Part shown: positions 10,570 to 20,900 of the stretch, in pieces
Layout of the letters: the number at the start of each line of letters is the position of its first letter
Position numbering within the stretch: position 1 is the stretch's first letter
NCBI GenBank assembly: GCA_009733575.1
Contig: ML769586.1
Span: 1 to 64,000, forward strand
DNA from: Gymnopus androsaceus JB14
Taxonomy: Eukaryota > Basidiomycota > Agaricomycetes > Agaricales > Omphalotaceae
Direction of reading: 5' to 3'
DNA: 64,000 nucleotides
Translations under genes and position numbers: made by a program
Notes under the pieces: generated by a model
The model's database searches: none
The model's input: only the letters and a program-made list of their open reading frames with translations
Told to the model about the DNA's origin: nothing

Positions 10570-11604
10570 TTACTTTGGTCAGAATAACAAGTTCCATCTT
10601 ATCAACTTGTGTATTTCAACTCGTGCATGTCCCACTACATGGATTGTGAGTATTCTCATTGGAATTCTGAAGAGGTATAAACCATCAGATGACCCAAACA
10701 GCTATTGAACAATCTGCTTAGAGAGCTGTATGCTAAAATTTGTTACTCTGCTTATCATGAGGCGAGTGATTAAATGGGCAGACCTACGAAAGTTGATACC
10801 TCCATCACAAAATGGGTTCTGCAAAGATTATCGCACCAACAACAATGCATTTATTTTGCGATGTGCTATTGAAAAGGCAAAGGTAATGGGAAAAACTCTC
10901 TATGTTGCTACAGTTGACATTACAAATGCCTTCCCGTCTACAGACCGCGCCACTCTCTGGCTGAAGCTGAAAATGCTAGGAATGTCAGGAAAGCTCTTTG
11001 ACTGGATTCGCATGATCTATGCACTTATGCAATACAAGGTCTGTCATCAAAATGAATTCTCTGATCCATTTGGTGCAGATATTGGAATTATGATTGGTGA
11101 TACACTCTCACCCGAGTTCTGGATTCTGTATATGGCAGACTTTGAGATCCCACCAACAGCTGATGATATTGAGCTCATGGGTATGCTTATCTCACACTTG
11201 GAGCAAGTAGATGACCTACTTTTACTAGCTCTCTTACCTGAAGGTCTTCAATGCAAAATGGATATTTTTTATCAATGGTGCCAAGTCAACTTTCTAATTA
11301 TAAATGCTATTAAGTCAGGAATCTCATACCATGGTCCTGCCCCTGCAATTATGCCTGTATTCCGGTTTGGCAATAGCCCAGTAGCTTTATTAATGGAATA
11401 TGTCTATGTGGGAATGCACTTCCGTACCGGAAACTACAGAGTGTTCTCCTCTCTAATCAAACCACACATTGTGGAAAAGGCACAGAAGGCTCGCAAAACT
11501 GCCCATGCTGTTCTTCATGTTGAGTCTATGATTGGAACTCTCCCTGTACATGAAGGTAAAATACTGTATATGGGCTGTGTAGACCCGCACCTTATCTATG
11601 GATG
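10570..11604 (+). pseudogene. LINE reverse transcriptase
   Basis: The sequence reads as a non-LTR reverse transcriptase: WIVSILIGILKR, KPSDDPNSY, then a TGA at 10706-10708 where Arg is expected, ICLES, SQNGF, YVATVDITNAF (first catalytic Asp), GDTLSPEFW, and VDDLLLLAL in place of the usual F/YADD box. From 10730 the frame is open to the hAT MITE boundary at 11604. The RT domain follows the RNase H stub directly, with no room for a complete RNase H fold, so an internal deletion is likely. The altered ADD box and the stop suggest an inactive copy. Confidence 0.8.
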
Positions 11605-12422
11605 TAGGGTTCTAAAGTGCAGTGCAGTTCGGTTTTTAGAGCCATTTTTGGAGAACCGGAAACTGCACCGGTGCTAAAAATACTCAATTTTGGCAAACCT
11701 TGCACTGCACTGCAGTTTTAAGTTGCACCAGTGCAAGTTCAGTGCAGTTATGCGGTTTGCACCGGTTCTGCAGCTAATCAGTGCAAACTGGTGCAGAACC
11801 GGTTCAAACTGCAGTTCCAGATAGCTTCAAAAATTAACAACTTGTATATTTACTACAAAAATGTATTAACGAGGTCATTCCAGTAAGTAAAGGTTGCTAC
11901 TAATATTGATACTAGTATTCGGTAGCAAGATTCATTAGTACTTAGTGAGTATAAGTGACTGTAACCTGTAAGTAAGTATTGGTATTAATATATGCTCATC
12001 GGTACTTACTGTATACTACAACTAGTTAGTAAGTATTGGCATATGTTCATAAGTACTTACTGTATATTACTACTAGTTAGTAAGTAATCACTGTAAGTAA
12101 GTATTATAAGTTAACAGTAAGCATGGAAACTCAAGTGAAACACCTACTATAGTACTGTTAAGTACTGTAAGTAAACACTGTAAGTAAATATTCACCATAC
12201 TACAAGTATATACACACCTACTTAGTATGGAAAATTACACCAGTGCACCACCGGTTTGCACCGGTTTTTATCAGTTATTTGAATTTCCAAATTCTAGAAA
12301 ACCGAGAACTGCACTGCAGTGCAACCGCTGCACCGGTGCAATGTTTTTTTATCTGCACCGCAGTTCAGTGCAGTGCAGTTGGTGGTTTTTAAGCGGTTAA
12401 TGAACCGCACTTTTAAACCCTA
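11605..12422. mobile_element. 818-bp non-autonomous hAT element
   Basis: The ends are TAGGGTTCTAAAGTGC and GCACTTTTAAACCCTA. Both flanks carry the octamer TATGGATG (11597-11604 and 12423-12430). Subterminal regions are packed with GTGCAGTGCAGTT and CACCGGTGCA motifs. The centre is an AT-rich array of TAAGTA-type words (about 11880-12220), including two near-identical 60-bp blocks around ACTAGTTAGTAAGTA. No coding capacity. Removing it rejoins the LINE frame (PHLIYGC to EVTLKTS). Confidence 0.92.
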
Positions 12423-12430
12423 TATGGATG

Positions 12431-12750
12431 TGAGGTCACACTTAAAACTAGCAGCCAACTCTTTGACCTGCTTTTTGATGTGCAAAAGGCATTTTTTCGC
12501 CATCTACTTGGTCTCTCTAAAACTTCCATCAAAGCAGCCATTTTCTTGGAAACCGGCATTATGCCTCTGCAATTTTGCTGGCTGATACTGGCTCTTTGCT
12601 CCCTTTCATACTTCTTAAAAAGACCTGCAGACACATATGTGAGAGCTGTGCTCAATGAAAGCATTTCCCTCCATACTCAAGGGAAGTGCTCCTGGTTTGG
12701 TGATTTAAAGATAAATATCACTAGAGTATGTCCTACCTCACACCGCCAAT
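12431..12750 (+). pseudogene. LINE post-RT region, first part
   Basis: The LINE frame continues from the hAT boundary as QLFDLLFDVQKAFFRHLLGL, then FLETGIMPLQF and SLSYFLKRP, a helical region commonly found downstream of the RT domain in fungal LINEs (known from family architecture). It is cut at about 12751 by the foldback element and resumes at 13293. Confidence 0.6.
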
Positions 12751-13292
12751 GATTATGCTTCAGTCAGACTGAAGCATTATGGGAAATAAATCATTTCAAT
12801 ACATAGAGAAATTGTACTTTTCAGGGTATTATAGAAAGTAAATATTTCTTAGCACTTGAGAAAGAAATAAATTCACATTGATTGAAGCTCGATCTTTCCA
12901 TAAATGTCCAAAATGATATTTTTCGCACATATTCTGAAGCAATGAGCTTCAGCTGACCCAAAAACATAAATTACGGAAGTCGGCCAAAGTATTCCATTTC
13001 AGGACTGCTGAAACGGTAACCACTACCATTTCAGCAGTCCTGAAATGGAATACTTTGGCCGACTTCCGTAATTTATGTTTTTGAGTCAGCTGAAGTAGAT
13101 TACTTCAGGTACTGTCCAAAAAAAGTCATTTCTTCCCTTTGCAGAAAGTCCGAACTTCAGCCAGTCTGGATTTATTTCCTTTGGAAGCTCTAGGAAATAT
13201 TAATTTTCTATAATACCCTGAAAAAGGATGTTTCTGGTATCTATTGAATTAAATCATTTTGCACAATGCTTCAGTCAGACTGAAGCATAATC
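12751..13292. mobile_element. foldback MITE, near full-length palindrome
   Basis: The outer ends are GATTATGCTTCAGTCAGACT and its complement (13273-13292), each itself palindromic around ATGCTTCAGTCAGACTGAAG. The centre holds an inverted pair of about 50 bp (about 12963-13013 and 13029-13083) separated by 15 nt, which looks perfect by eye, and the sequence between is partly complementary. The whole 542 bp could fold into a single hairpin. TA dinucleotides at 12754-12755 and 13288-13289 could be the target duplication, but this is unproven. No open frame. Confidence 0.8.
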
Positions 13293-13923
13293 ATTGGCAG
13301 TGTGCCTACTCCCTACCAGATGCAGACATTCTTCTCAGTGCAGGACCCGATTCGGACATGCTGGGTGACTTCACAAAAATAATTACTAATGAAGCACTCC
13401 GATGGGTTGAAAGTGAATTAGAAAGAGTTGACAAACGCTCCTACCTCCTAAAACTGCATCAAGAACCACATGAGAATGGCGGCTCGAAATATTGCACTAT
13501 GTGGCTTCGCCAGTACTTAAAGGATATACAAAATGCACAACATCGCAAGGCTCTCACTCATCTACTCTCTGGTGACCATCCACTAGCTGTTGTTCACCTC
13601 ACATGGACAGACAACCACAGAATACAAGTCCCACATGATGAGAGAGTCTGTCAGTTTTGCAAGCGAGCAGTTGAAACACCTGAGCATGCACTTCTGGAAT
13701 GCACCCACCAACCACTGGTAGATCTTAGAAGCAACTTCCTCAGGGAATTTTACTGCTTACAACCAAGACCTGTTGTCCTCAATGATAACATGGATAAAAG
13801 ATCTTACTTGGCTTACCTTGCTTCAAGCCAACCAAGCTTCTCTGTCCTTGCCAAGTGGGTATACGGCATGATCAAAGTATACAATGGCACTGTTATGTAT
13901 GTTCCAGAGCAATATTGTTGATA
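13293..13923 (+). pseudogene. LINE C-terminal region with zinc knuckle
   Basis: The final LINE piece reads WQCAYSLPDADILL, a helical stretch, LTWTDNHRIQVP and then CQFCKRAVETPEHALLECTH, the CxxC..HxxxxC knuckle (zf-RVT-like) that ends many LINE ORF2 proteins. It ends with a stop at 13921-13923. The frame is uninterrupted over about 200 codons. Confidence 0.75.
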
Positions 13924-14099
13924 ATATCAAACAGTAAATAGGAATGAGACTTGTAAATAAGTAGTATACCTAAAGCATGTAATTAAGTAGGTGGCTCCCA
14001 TAAACTGTCTGGATCTACAGCAGTGACACACTGTGTCTGTTGTGAGCTTGTCCTTACAGCTAGCAGGAGTCCCAGAGATAACAGTGCTTGCCACACCGA

Positions 14100-14762
14100 A
14101 TGCTCTGGAACCGGCATTCAGCACTTGGACCATGCCATGTAATAGACCTTCCTTCCTTCCTTCCTGCACACGAACCTAACACTGGGATCATAGTGGTTCC
14201 GCCAAATTCGTCACGTTCGAATCCAATTTCATTGAAGCTTCTTCTTTATTTGAGTATCCTCAAGTTTTCTACTGTGTATGTCTTTGCCTTTGGTATCTGG
14301 AGGCAGTCTCACTGATGGAGCATTAGTTGATCTACATCTACCTTAAAAAGACAAATTTGTGGGATACAAGCTGGCCTTTGATTGGCTTGGTTTGCATCTA
14401 ACTGTGGACAGAGGCATTCATCGCTTGAAAACCAGCAGTGCACAGACACTGGAGAGCGAGCTATGTATACGGGCTTTCTGGAATCTTCGACAGTTTTGAT
14501 ATCATTACAGGGGTTGACCCTGGGGCATCCTCCCGCGACAACATCTGAAGAGTGAGTATCTGCTGCGTACTTTTGTCCTTTATTTGCCTACCCAAATGCT
14601 AGGTTTGATTTAGATCATCCTGGTGGAAGTTGATGATGACTACTGGGAGAAAACAGAGCAACACGAAGAAATCATGCAACCTGCAGGGACAGTGTCTTTG
14701 TTATCCTTCTTCATGCACTACCACAAACTCATGGATAAGGCAAGATCACTCTCCCTCATCAT
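14100..14762 (+). pseudogene. Zn2Cys6 transcription factor, copy 1, middle piece
   Basis: This is the continuation of the fungal_trans domain that stops near 6.5 kb. Recognisable in changing frames: SLFEYPQVFYCVCLCLWYLE, LAFDWLGLHLTVDRGIHRLK, TLESELCIRAFWNL, LGHPPATTSEE, an intron (about 14549-14601), then VDDDYWEKTEQ and SFFMHYHKLMD. These match the family's VGIRLAQDVGAHRR, E-LWKRAFW, GRP, DDEYWE and YxKLM motifs in order. Internal stops and frame changes show it is dead. Confidence 0.65.
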
Positions 14763-14769
14763 AAGCCTA

Positions 14770-15811
14770 AGAAGGCTGAAATAAAGATATATTGTGATAG
14801 TGTTTTTGGGGGAAGCCAACGCTGCCACCACTCATCGCGGTGACCGTCGTAAGTGGAAAGCAGCCTGAGCAACAGGCGCTAACCAAACCAAACCTGTGCG
14901 TTGACTCCGGTACCCAAGGGGGGTCAAGGGAGGGAAGAATCAGCAAAGCTGAAAACCCCACACAGAGCAGAACTCCCAGAGCATTTATGCTCGCCAAGAG
15001 TGTAGCTGATTATGACCCCAGAAAAACCCGAACCCCCAACCAGAGCAATGAGAAGTGATCTATAAATCATGAAGAACATTAGGATAATAAAGGGCATGCA
15101 AAGCCCTGTCAGAGAGAGAGATGCAGATATCAAACCTAGAGGTGAGCTCCACCTAGATTAAATTAAAATGAGAAAAGAGCCATAGGCTCAGTTATATGTG
15201 ATAGGTGAGCCAGAGGCCAACATCTCCCATTGCTGAGGGTGAACCAAACAAACCTGAACCCTCACCAAGAGCAATGATCTATAGGAAAATGAAAAATGAT
15301 AGGGTGACCTGCAAAGCAGTGTCAAAGATGGGATGCAAACTGAGAAGTAAGCAGAGCCTAATGAAAACAAAAACAGACAAAAACTGTAGTTGCAGATGAT
15401 GGGTGATAGATGATAGGTGATGGATGATAGGGTGACATGCAAAGCAATGTCAAAGGAGGATGGCAAACCAAAGGTAAGCAGAGCCTTGATGAAAGTGAGT
15501 ATGAATGAAAATCATAAACACAAGTGATAGGTGATTGAACCATAAGTTCCTTATCAAGCTCATTGAGCTCAACGCGACCTGCAATGACAAGTTCCTTCAT
15601 GAGGGAATAAACCCTGACATGGCCAGCATTCCCTCTGGACTTTGCTTGATTGCAATGGCAGGTGCAAGGAACTGAGCTTTATCATTGCTCACTGAATAAA
15701 GGAGATAAGAGTCTACTAGAGATGTAGACAAACCAAAAATAAATCAGATAGTGTAAAGAGAATAGATGATACTCAGAAAGAAGGGGCCAGTGTCCCTTTG
15801 AGCCAAATGAG
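14770..15811. repeat. degenerate tandem repeats, no gene
   Basis: Gene-free tract between the regulator fragment and the gypsy element. It contains imperfect direct repeats: GGTGACMTGCAAAGCARTGT occurs near 15302 and 15431, with a weaker relative near 15090; AACCCTCACCAAGAGCAATGA near 15257 resembles CAACCAGAGCAATGA near 15038. A GATGGGTGATAGATGATAGG minisatellite lies at about 15398-15440. No domain is recognised in any frame. Confidence 0.5.
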
Positions 15812-15816
15812 GTATG

Positions 15817-16272
15817 TGTTACGAACATTCTTATCTTATCAGACACATGGTATTATTTCTTATCATTTTCCTTTATTTACTCTTGTATATCTACATAAGC
15901 ACGCGCTTGTTTAGACGCGCGGCTGTACTAATTAGGTTCTGTTGATCAGAGTATGATTGTTTCCGATCATAACACATGCTAGCATGTCCATACTTGTATG
16001 ATCGACCTATCATTACTTATTGTCATTTACTTGTTGTCTTTCATTGTTTCATGCATTGTTACCACACGGTCAGGGTACAGGGTATAGGGCTTAGGGTTTG
16101 TACTTTAGTATATAAGTAGTTATAGCTGTAGCTAAGTCCTCAGCTTCAATCTCGTCAATATCTCCTAGTCTTCAATACATTCTTCTTCTCTTTTCCTCAT
16201 TGTTCTTGTCTTTGCCTAAGTCTGAAGTCGTGACACCTGGTACCTCGTGTTGTGAGGAACTAGTTGCTGACA
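15817..16272 (+). repeat. 5' LTR
   Basis: 456 bp, TG..CA bounded, and almost identical to the 3' LTR. It contains a TATA element (TATATAAG, 16109-16116) preceded by TTAGGG-like words, and the presumed transcription start about 30 bp downstream. Confidence 0.93.
16109..16152 (+). promoter_or_regulatory. LTR promoter and self-primer segment
   Basis: TATATAAG lies at 16109-16116. The predicted start, 30-32 nt downstream, falls at about 16140. The sequence there, CAGCTTCAATCT (16141-16152), is exactly complementary to the primer-binding site after the LTR, so the mRNA 5' end is the likely primer for first-strand synthesis. Confidence 0.65.
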
Positions 16273-16290
16273 GAAGATTGAAGCTGCTCT
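16273..16290 (+). other. primer-binding site, self-complementary type
   Basis: Immediately after the 5' LTR, AGATTGAAGCTG (16275-16286) is a perfect 12-nt complement of LTR positions 16141-16152. There is no TGG start complementary to a tRNA 3' end. This matches the Tf1 self-priming arrangement. Confidence 0.65.
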
Positions 16291-16888
16291 ATTCCACTCA
16301 TCACGGATCGTTGCTCATCATTGATACTGGTTGGCAGTACTCTTTGATATTGTTGTGATCTCTTGCTACTTGAGATTTCACGTTTTTGTATTCCACGCTA
16401 CGCAATCATAATTCTCTCATTCCGCACACTACGCTCACCATTCTACCAACCTTTTGCCTTACAGATCTTTGCACTCAATTAGACTTATAGACACCTATAG
16501 TACAACACGAGTAACGTTGAGCCCGACTCGTAGTACTGGTAGTCAAAAGCTTTTGACTGATAACCAATCTTCGGAGAGGGGTCATAGCGCACGGAAAGTT
16601 GCTCCATTCCTAGTCGGAGAGCCGTGTTAAGTCAGCAAGACAAGTGCAAAGACTGTTTGTGAACACTCTTCACACGAACTTTACGCATTTGCATTATATT
16701 CATTTTATCACATTCCCATTCCTCCACTTTTCTATTTCCTTTTATTTTCCTTTTTTATCATTCTATATTCCCAGAGTTGTTGATCACATTCACCTCTCAC
16801 CATTCTGGATCGCACAACATACCAAGCTCGTAACTCCATACCTCCTACCCCATCCGACCAAACCACGACTCCAACATCCACATCCACT

Positions 16889-17901
16889 ATGTCTGAACCA
16901 CAATCCAATGCTCCTGCTCCTACCGTACCAACAAATGAGACTCCCACCCCGGAACAACTCGCTGCATTCCTCATAAGGGAAGGATGGACCGTAACACGTC
17001 CAGGAGCAGAAACTACAACTTCCACCAGTGGAAAGTCTCTCTTAAAGGAACCTCCAATGTTTAAAGGAGATAAAGAGAGCTTCCGAGAATGGAAGCAAAA
17101 ACTAATCACTTGGGTTAATGACCCAAAGAACACGATTCGATCAGACAATGAATGAATCAATGTCGCGATCTCCTATATGGAAGGAGAAAAAGTACGAGAC
17201 TGGGTTGAAAACCAGTATCACGTCTTATACTCAGAAGATGAAGGAACATGGAATACGACTTGGGCATATTTCATGAAAAGGCTCGACAACAGGTATCTGG
17301 ATACGGCAAGGCATGCTGATGCCAGAGAAAGGTTCAAAAGAATTCGTCAAGGAAAAGACGAAACCGCAGCAGCATTCTTTGAATGCTTTGAAGTACTAGT
17401 CAGTACTGCAGAGTATGGAGAGGATGATGCGCACGTCCTGCAAAAAATAATGCGTGCAGTCAATAAATCTATTATTGACAGTATCTATAGTGTGGGAGTA
17501 TTACCAGACACTTTTAGTGAATGGAAGAAGAGATGTGTCGATCTTGACAATCTCTGGAGATGGAGGAACAACAAAACAAAACAATGGGGCTTCGGAATCA
17601 GTGGTACTCCACTCCGAAAACCACTTCCCAGGTGCAGGTACCTAAAGCAGCGCCACAAACACCACAACCCCATTGACAGGATGGCACTGGCGTCACCTAT
17701 GGAGGAAGCGGTCAACCAATGGAGTTGGATCGAGGCAGAGCACAAGGCCCATTCAAGTGTTTTGGGTGTGGACAACCCGGACATATGAAGAGAGACTGCC
17801 CCAATAAACGAGAAACAATACGTCAAGCCTTTACAGCGTTGAACAAAGAAGATCAGGCAGAGCTCAGGAAGCTCTGGGGTTTTGTGAAATCTCAACAGTG
17901 A
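16889..17901 (+). pseudogene. gypsy gag, broken
   Basis: Gag starts at ATG 16889 with a Pro/Thr-rich N-terminus, followed by the retrotransposon gag region (EPPMFKGDKESFREWKQKL .. WNTTWAYFMKRLDNRYLD .. ARERFKRIRQG). A CCHC nucleic-acid knuckle, CFGCGQPGHMKRDC, lies at about 17758-17799, and the ORF ends WGFVKSQQ at 17901. Lesions: TGA at 17153-17155 and TGA at 17674-17676 (each fits a lost CGA), and a frame change near 17550 between DLDN and LEMEEQQ. Confidence 0.85.
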
Positions 17902-20900
17902 ACACAGGTCCTGTTGAGTCTCAGTCAATTTCGGACATGGACAGCTCTATATATGTAGATAGTGGTATTTCATACACGATAAATACACATGAATCTACTC
18001 CCATTTTGCCATCTCCAAAAAAGACTGAAAACCCTGTAAGGTTTGCTCTGAATTCTTCAGAATGGCTGGTTAACTGCATTCGAACATCGAACGACTCTCG
18101 AGCAATCGGAGAATTACGGACCTGGGTCCCTAATAACCGACGACGAGAAATAACCGATCAAACGGTAACAGAAATAAGAAAATTGTCAGTGCCCAATGCA
18201 ATTGAAGCAGTCAATAACTTCAAACGCAAACGTTTCGTAAGAGGCACAAAAGGCAAGGATCTTAAACTATCGGTCATAATCGAAGACATCACAAAAGGCA
18301 ATCAAATAGAAGCAGACGCACTTCTAGACTGCGGAGCAACCGGATCATGTATCAATAAAGAATTTGTTGAGAAACATAACATTCCGATCCAAAAACTCCC
18401 AATCAAAATTGCCGTATATAATGCTGATGGTACTTTAAATGCAGGCGGATCAATCAAAGCAATGGCAGAAGTTCATCTAGTCATCGGAGACCATGTGGAA
18501 AGAATAGAGTTCGGAGTTACCAATCTTGGAAACACCGATATTTTCATTGGTCTTGATTGGCTTAGAGAACACAATCCTAGCATAGATTGGGCAAACTCTA
18601 CTGTTACATTTGATCGATGTCCCACTCGATGTGGTTATATACCCTGGTGGCTAAATCCAGAAGAAAAAACCTCCCTCAATTGCCTAGAAGAAGGGGAGAG
18701 ACTTTTCATATTCGACTGGGAAGGTTTTGTCAAAGATCACGGACATATACGCACAATGTCAGAATCCTCTACAGCAGATCAATACGTTAAAGAACATCCT
18801 GCCGTATTCAATAAACAAGGGTTTGACAAACTTCCTAAATAAAGACCATGGGACCATGCCATCGAACTCACACCTGGATCTAACCCTGTTGACTGTAAAG
18901 TCTATCCTCTGAACCTTGACAAACAAAAAGCGTTGGATGAATTCTTAGAAGAAAATTTGCAATCAGGATGTATTCATCCATCAAATTCTCCAATGGCTTC
19001 ACCATTCTTCTTTGTTAAGAAAAAGGATGGTGCTTTACGACCAGTTCAGGATTATCGGAAACTCAACAATATGACGATTAAAAACCATTATCCACTCCCT
19101 TTAATTCAAGAACTAATTGATAAGCTTAAGGACGCTAAGGTTTTTACAAAGATGGACATTCGATGGGGATACAACAATATTCAAATCAAGGATGGTGATG
19201 AATGGAAAGCGGTGTTCAGAACTAATCGAGGGTTGTTCGAACCCATGGTTATGTTTTTTGGTCTTACAAACTCTCCCGCAACATTCCAAGCATTCATGAA
19301 TCATATCCTGAAACGCCTCATTGACGAAGGACACATAATCGTATATATGGATGATATCCTCGTATTTACAGACACCATTGAGGAACATTGCCGTATCGTA
19401 CATGAAGTCCTTAAAATCCTTGAAGAGAACGGTCTTTATCTAAAACCGGAAAAGTGTACATTTGAGTCACCTCACGTCAACTATCTTGGTATCATCATCA
19501 GAAACGGACAAGTAAAAATGGATCCAAAAAAGGTCGAAGCAGTTAAAGACTGGCCAGTCCCAAAGAAGAAACGCGACATACAATCCTTTTTAGGATTCTG
19601 CAACTTCTTTAGATGCTTCATTCGAGGATTCAGTCATGTTGCCAGACCACTTAGCAGACTCACTGGAAATGCAGAATGGTCATGGGGTCCTGAAGAGTTT
19701 CAAGCCTTCAAAATTCTAAAGACAAGAATCGCCGAAGACGTTACACTAGTGATTCCCTTAGACAATGGGAAATTCCGATTAGAAGCCAATTTGTCCGATT
19801 TTGCCAATGGTGCTGTACTATCCCAACAGGTTGATGGAAAATGGAAGCCTGTAGCCTTTAGGTCTCGGTCTCTCAATGATGTTGAACGAAATTACGAGAT
19901 CTATGATAAAGAAATGATGGCTATTATGGATTCATTATCGGAATGGCGCCAGTATCTCATGGGCGCTCAAGAACCATTTGAAATATGGACCGATCATCAG
20001 AATCTCCAATACTTCCGTAAACCCCAGAAACTCAATCGACGACAAGCACGCTGGGTTACGGAATTATCCGAGTACAAATTCATTCTTCATCACAAACCGG
20101 GAACTTTGATGGGAAAGGCAGACGCTTTGTCAAGGATGACAAACCTTGAGACAGGGGTGAATGACAACAAAGACATCATTGTTCTAAAACCCGAGTTTTT
20201 CATCAATATAATCCGTGAAACAGAGAGTCCAGAAGACGCCATAATTGACAAAATCAAGAAATATGTCAATAACATGGACAAAGCGGTAGTCAAAGCTCTA
20301 AACGGAAAAGACAAATACTGGGTCAATGAACACGGCGGAATTGTTACATGGAAAAATCGCATCTACGTCCCAAAAAACCGAGAGTTACGAGGAGAAATCA
20401 TACAAAAACACCACGATTCAATCCTCGGAGGACATCCAGGACAGTACAAAACGTGGGAGTTAGTTACTTGTGACTACTGGTGGCCAGGAATGGGAAACAA
20501 CATCCGAATGTATATAAAAGGATGTGAGAAGTGCCAAGCTACAAAAATTCATTGGAATAAACCTGTTGGACATCTCAACCCTCATAACGTACCATCCGGA
20601 CCCTGGGAATTCGTAGGAGTAGACCTGATCGGAAAATTACCAGAAGCAGGAGGATTTGATGCCATTGCTGTATTCACCGATCACTATACAGAGCGAATTA
20701 GGCTCCTTCCCACTCACATGTCACTAACATCAGAAGGCATGGCACAAATATATAGAGAAAAGATCTTCCCTATTCATGGACTCTTCCGAAAGATTGTACA
20801 CAATTGAGGTCCACAATTCCACTCAGGTTTTATGAAAGAACTTTACAAACAACTCGGAATCAAAGCAAACTTTACAACGGCATATCATCCTCAGACTAAT

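Larger units (their letters stand above)
6520..13990 (+). mobile_element. LINE-type retroelement, 5' truncated, carrying three inserted elements
   Basis: Pieces of one non-LTR element appear in order on the plus strand: endonuclease C-terminus (about 6523-6900), a short RNase H-like start (7078-7142, continuing at 10570), reverse transcriptase (about 10640-11604), post-RT region (12423-12750) and a terminal zinc-knuckle region (13293-13921). The gaps are exactly filled by three DNA elements, and the coding sense resumes after each. The 5' end lies inside the zinc-cluster regulator, so the copy is truncated. The 3' boundary is set approximately, after the last stop at 13921-13923; no poly-A tail or target duplication was found. 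Confidence 0.75.

Noticed and set aside
10730..11677. A 315-codon open frame as an intact gene
   Set aside because: It is a LINE reverse transcriptase segment. The true RT starts earlier, across a stop at 10706, and the last 24 codons run into the inserted hAT MITE.
16081..16110. Telomere repeat (TTAGGG-like words in the LTR)
   Set aside because: Only one exact TTAGGG among degenerate neighbours. It lies directly upstream of the LTR TATA box and occurs in both LTRs, so it is part of the promoter.
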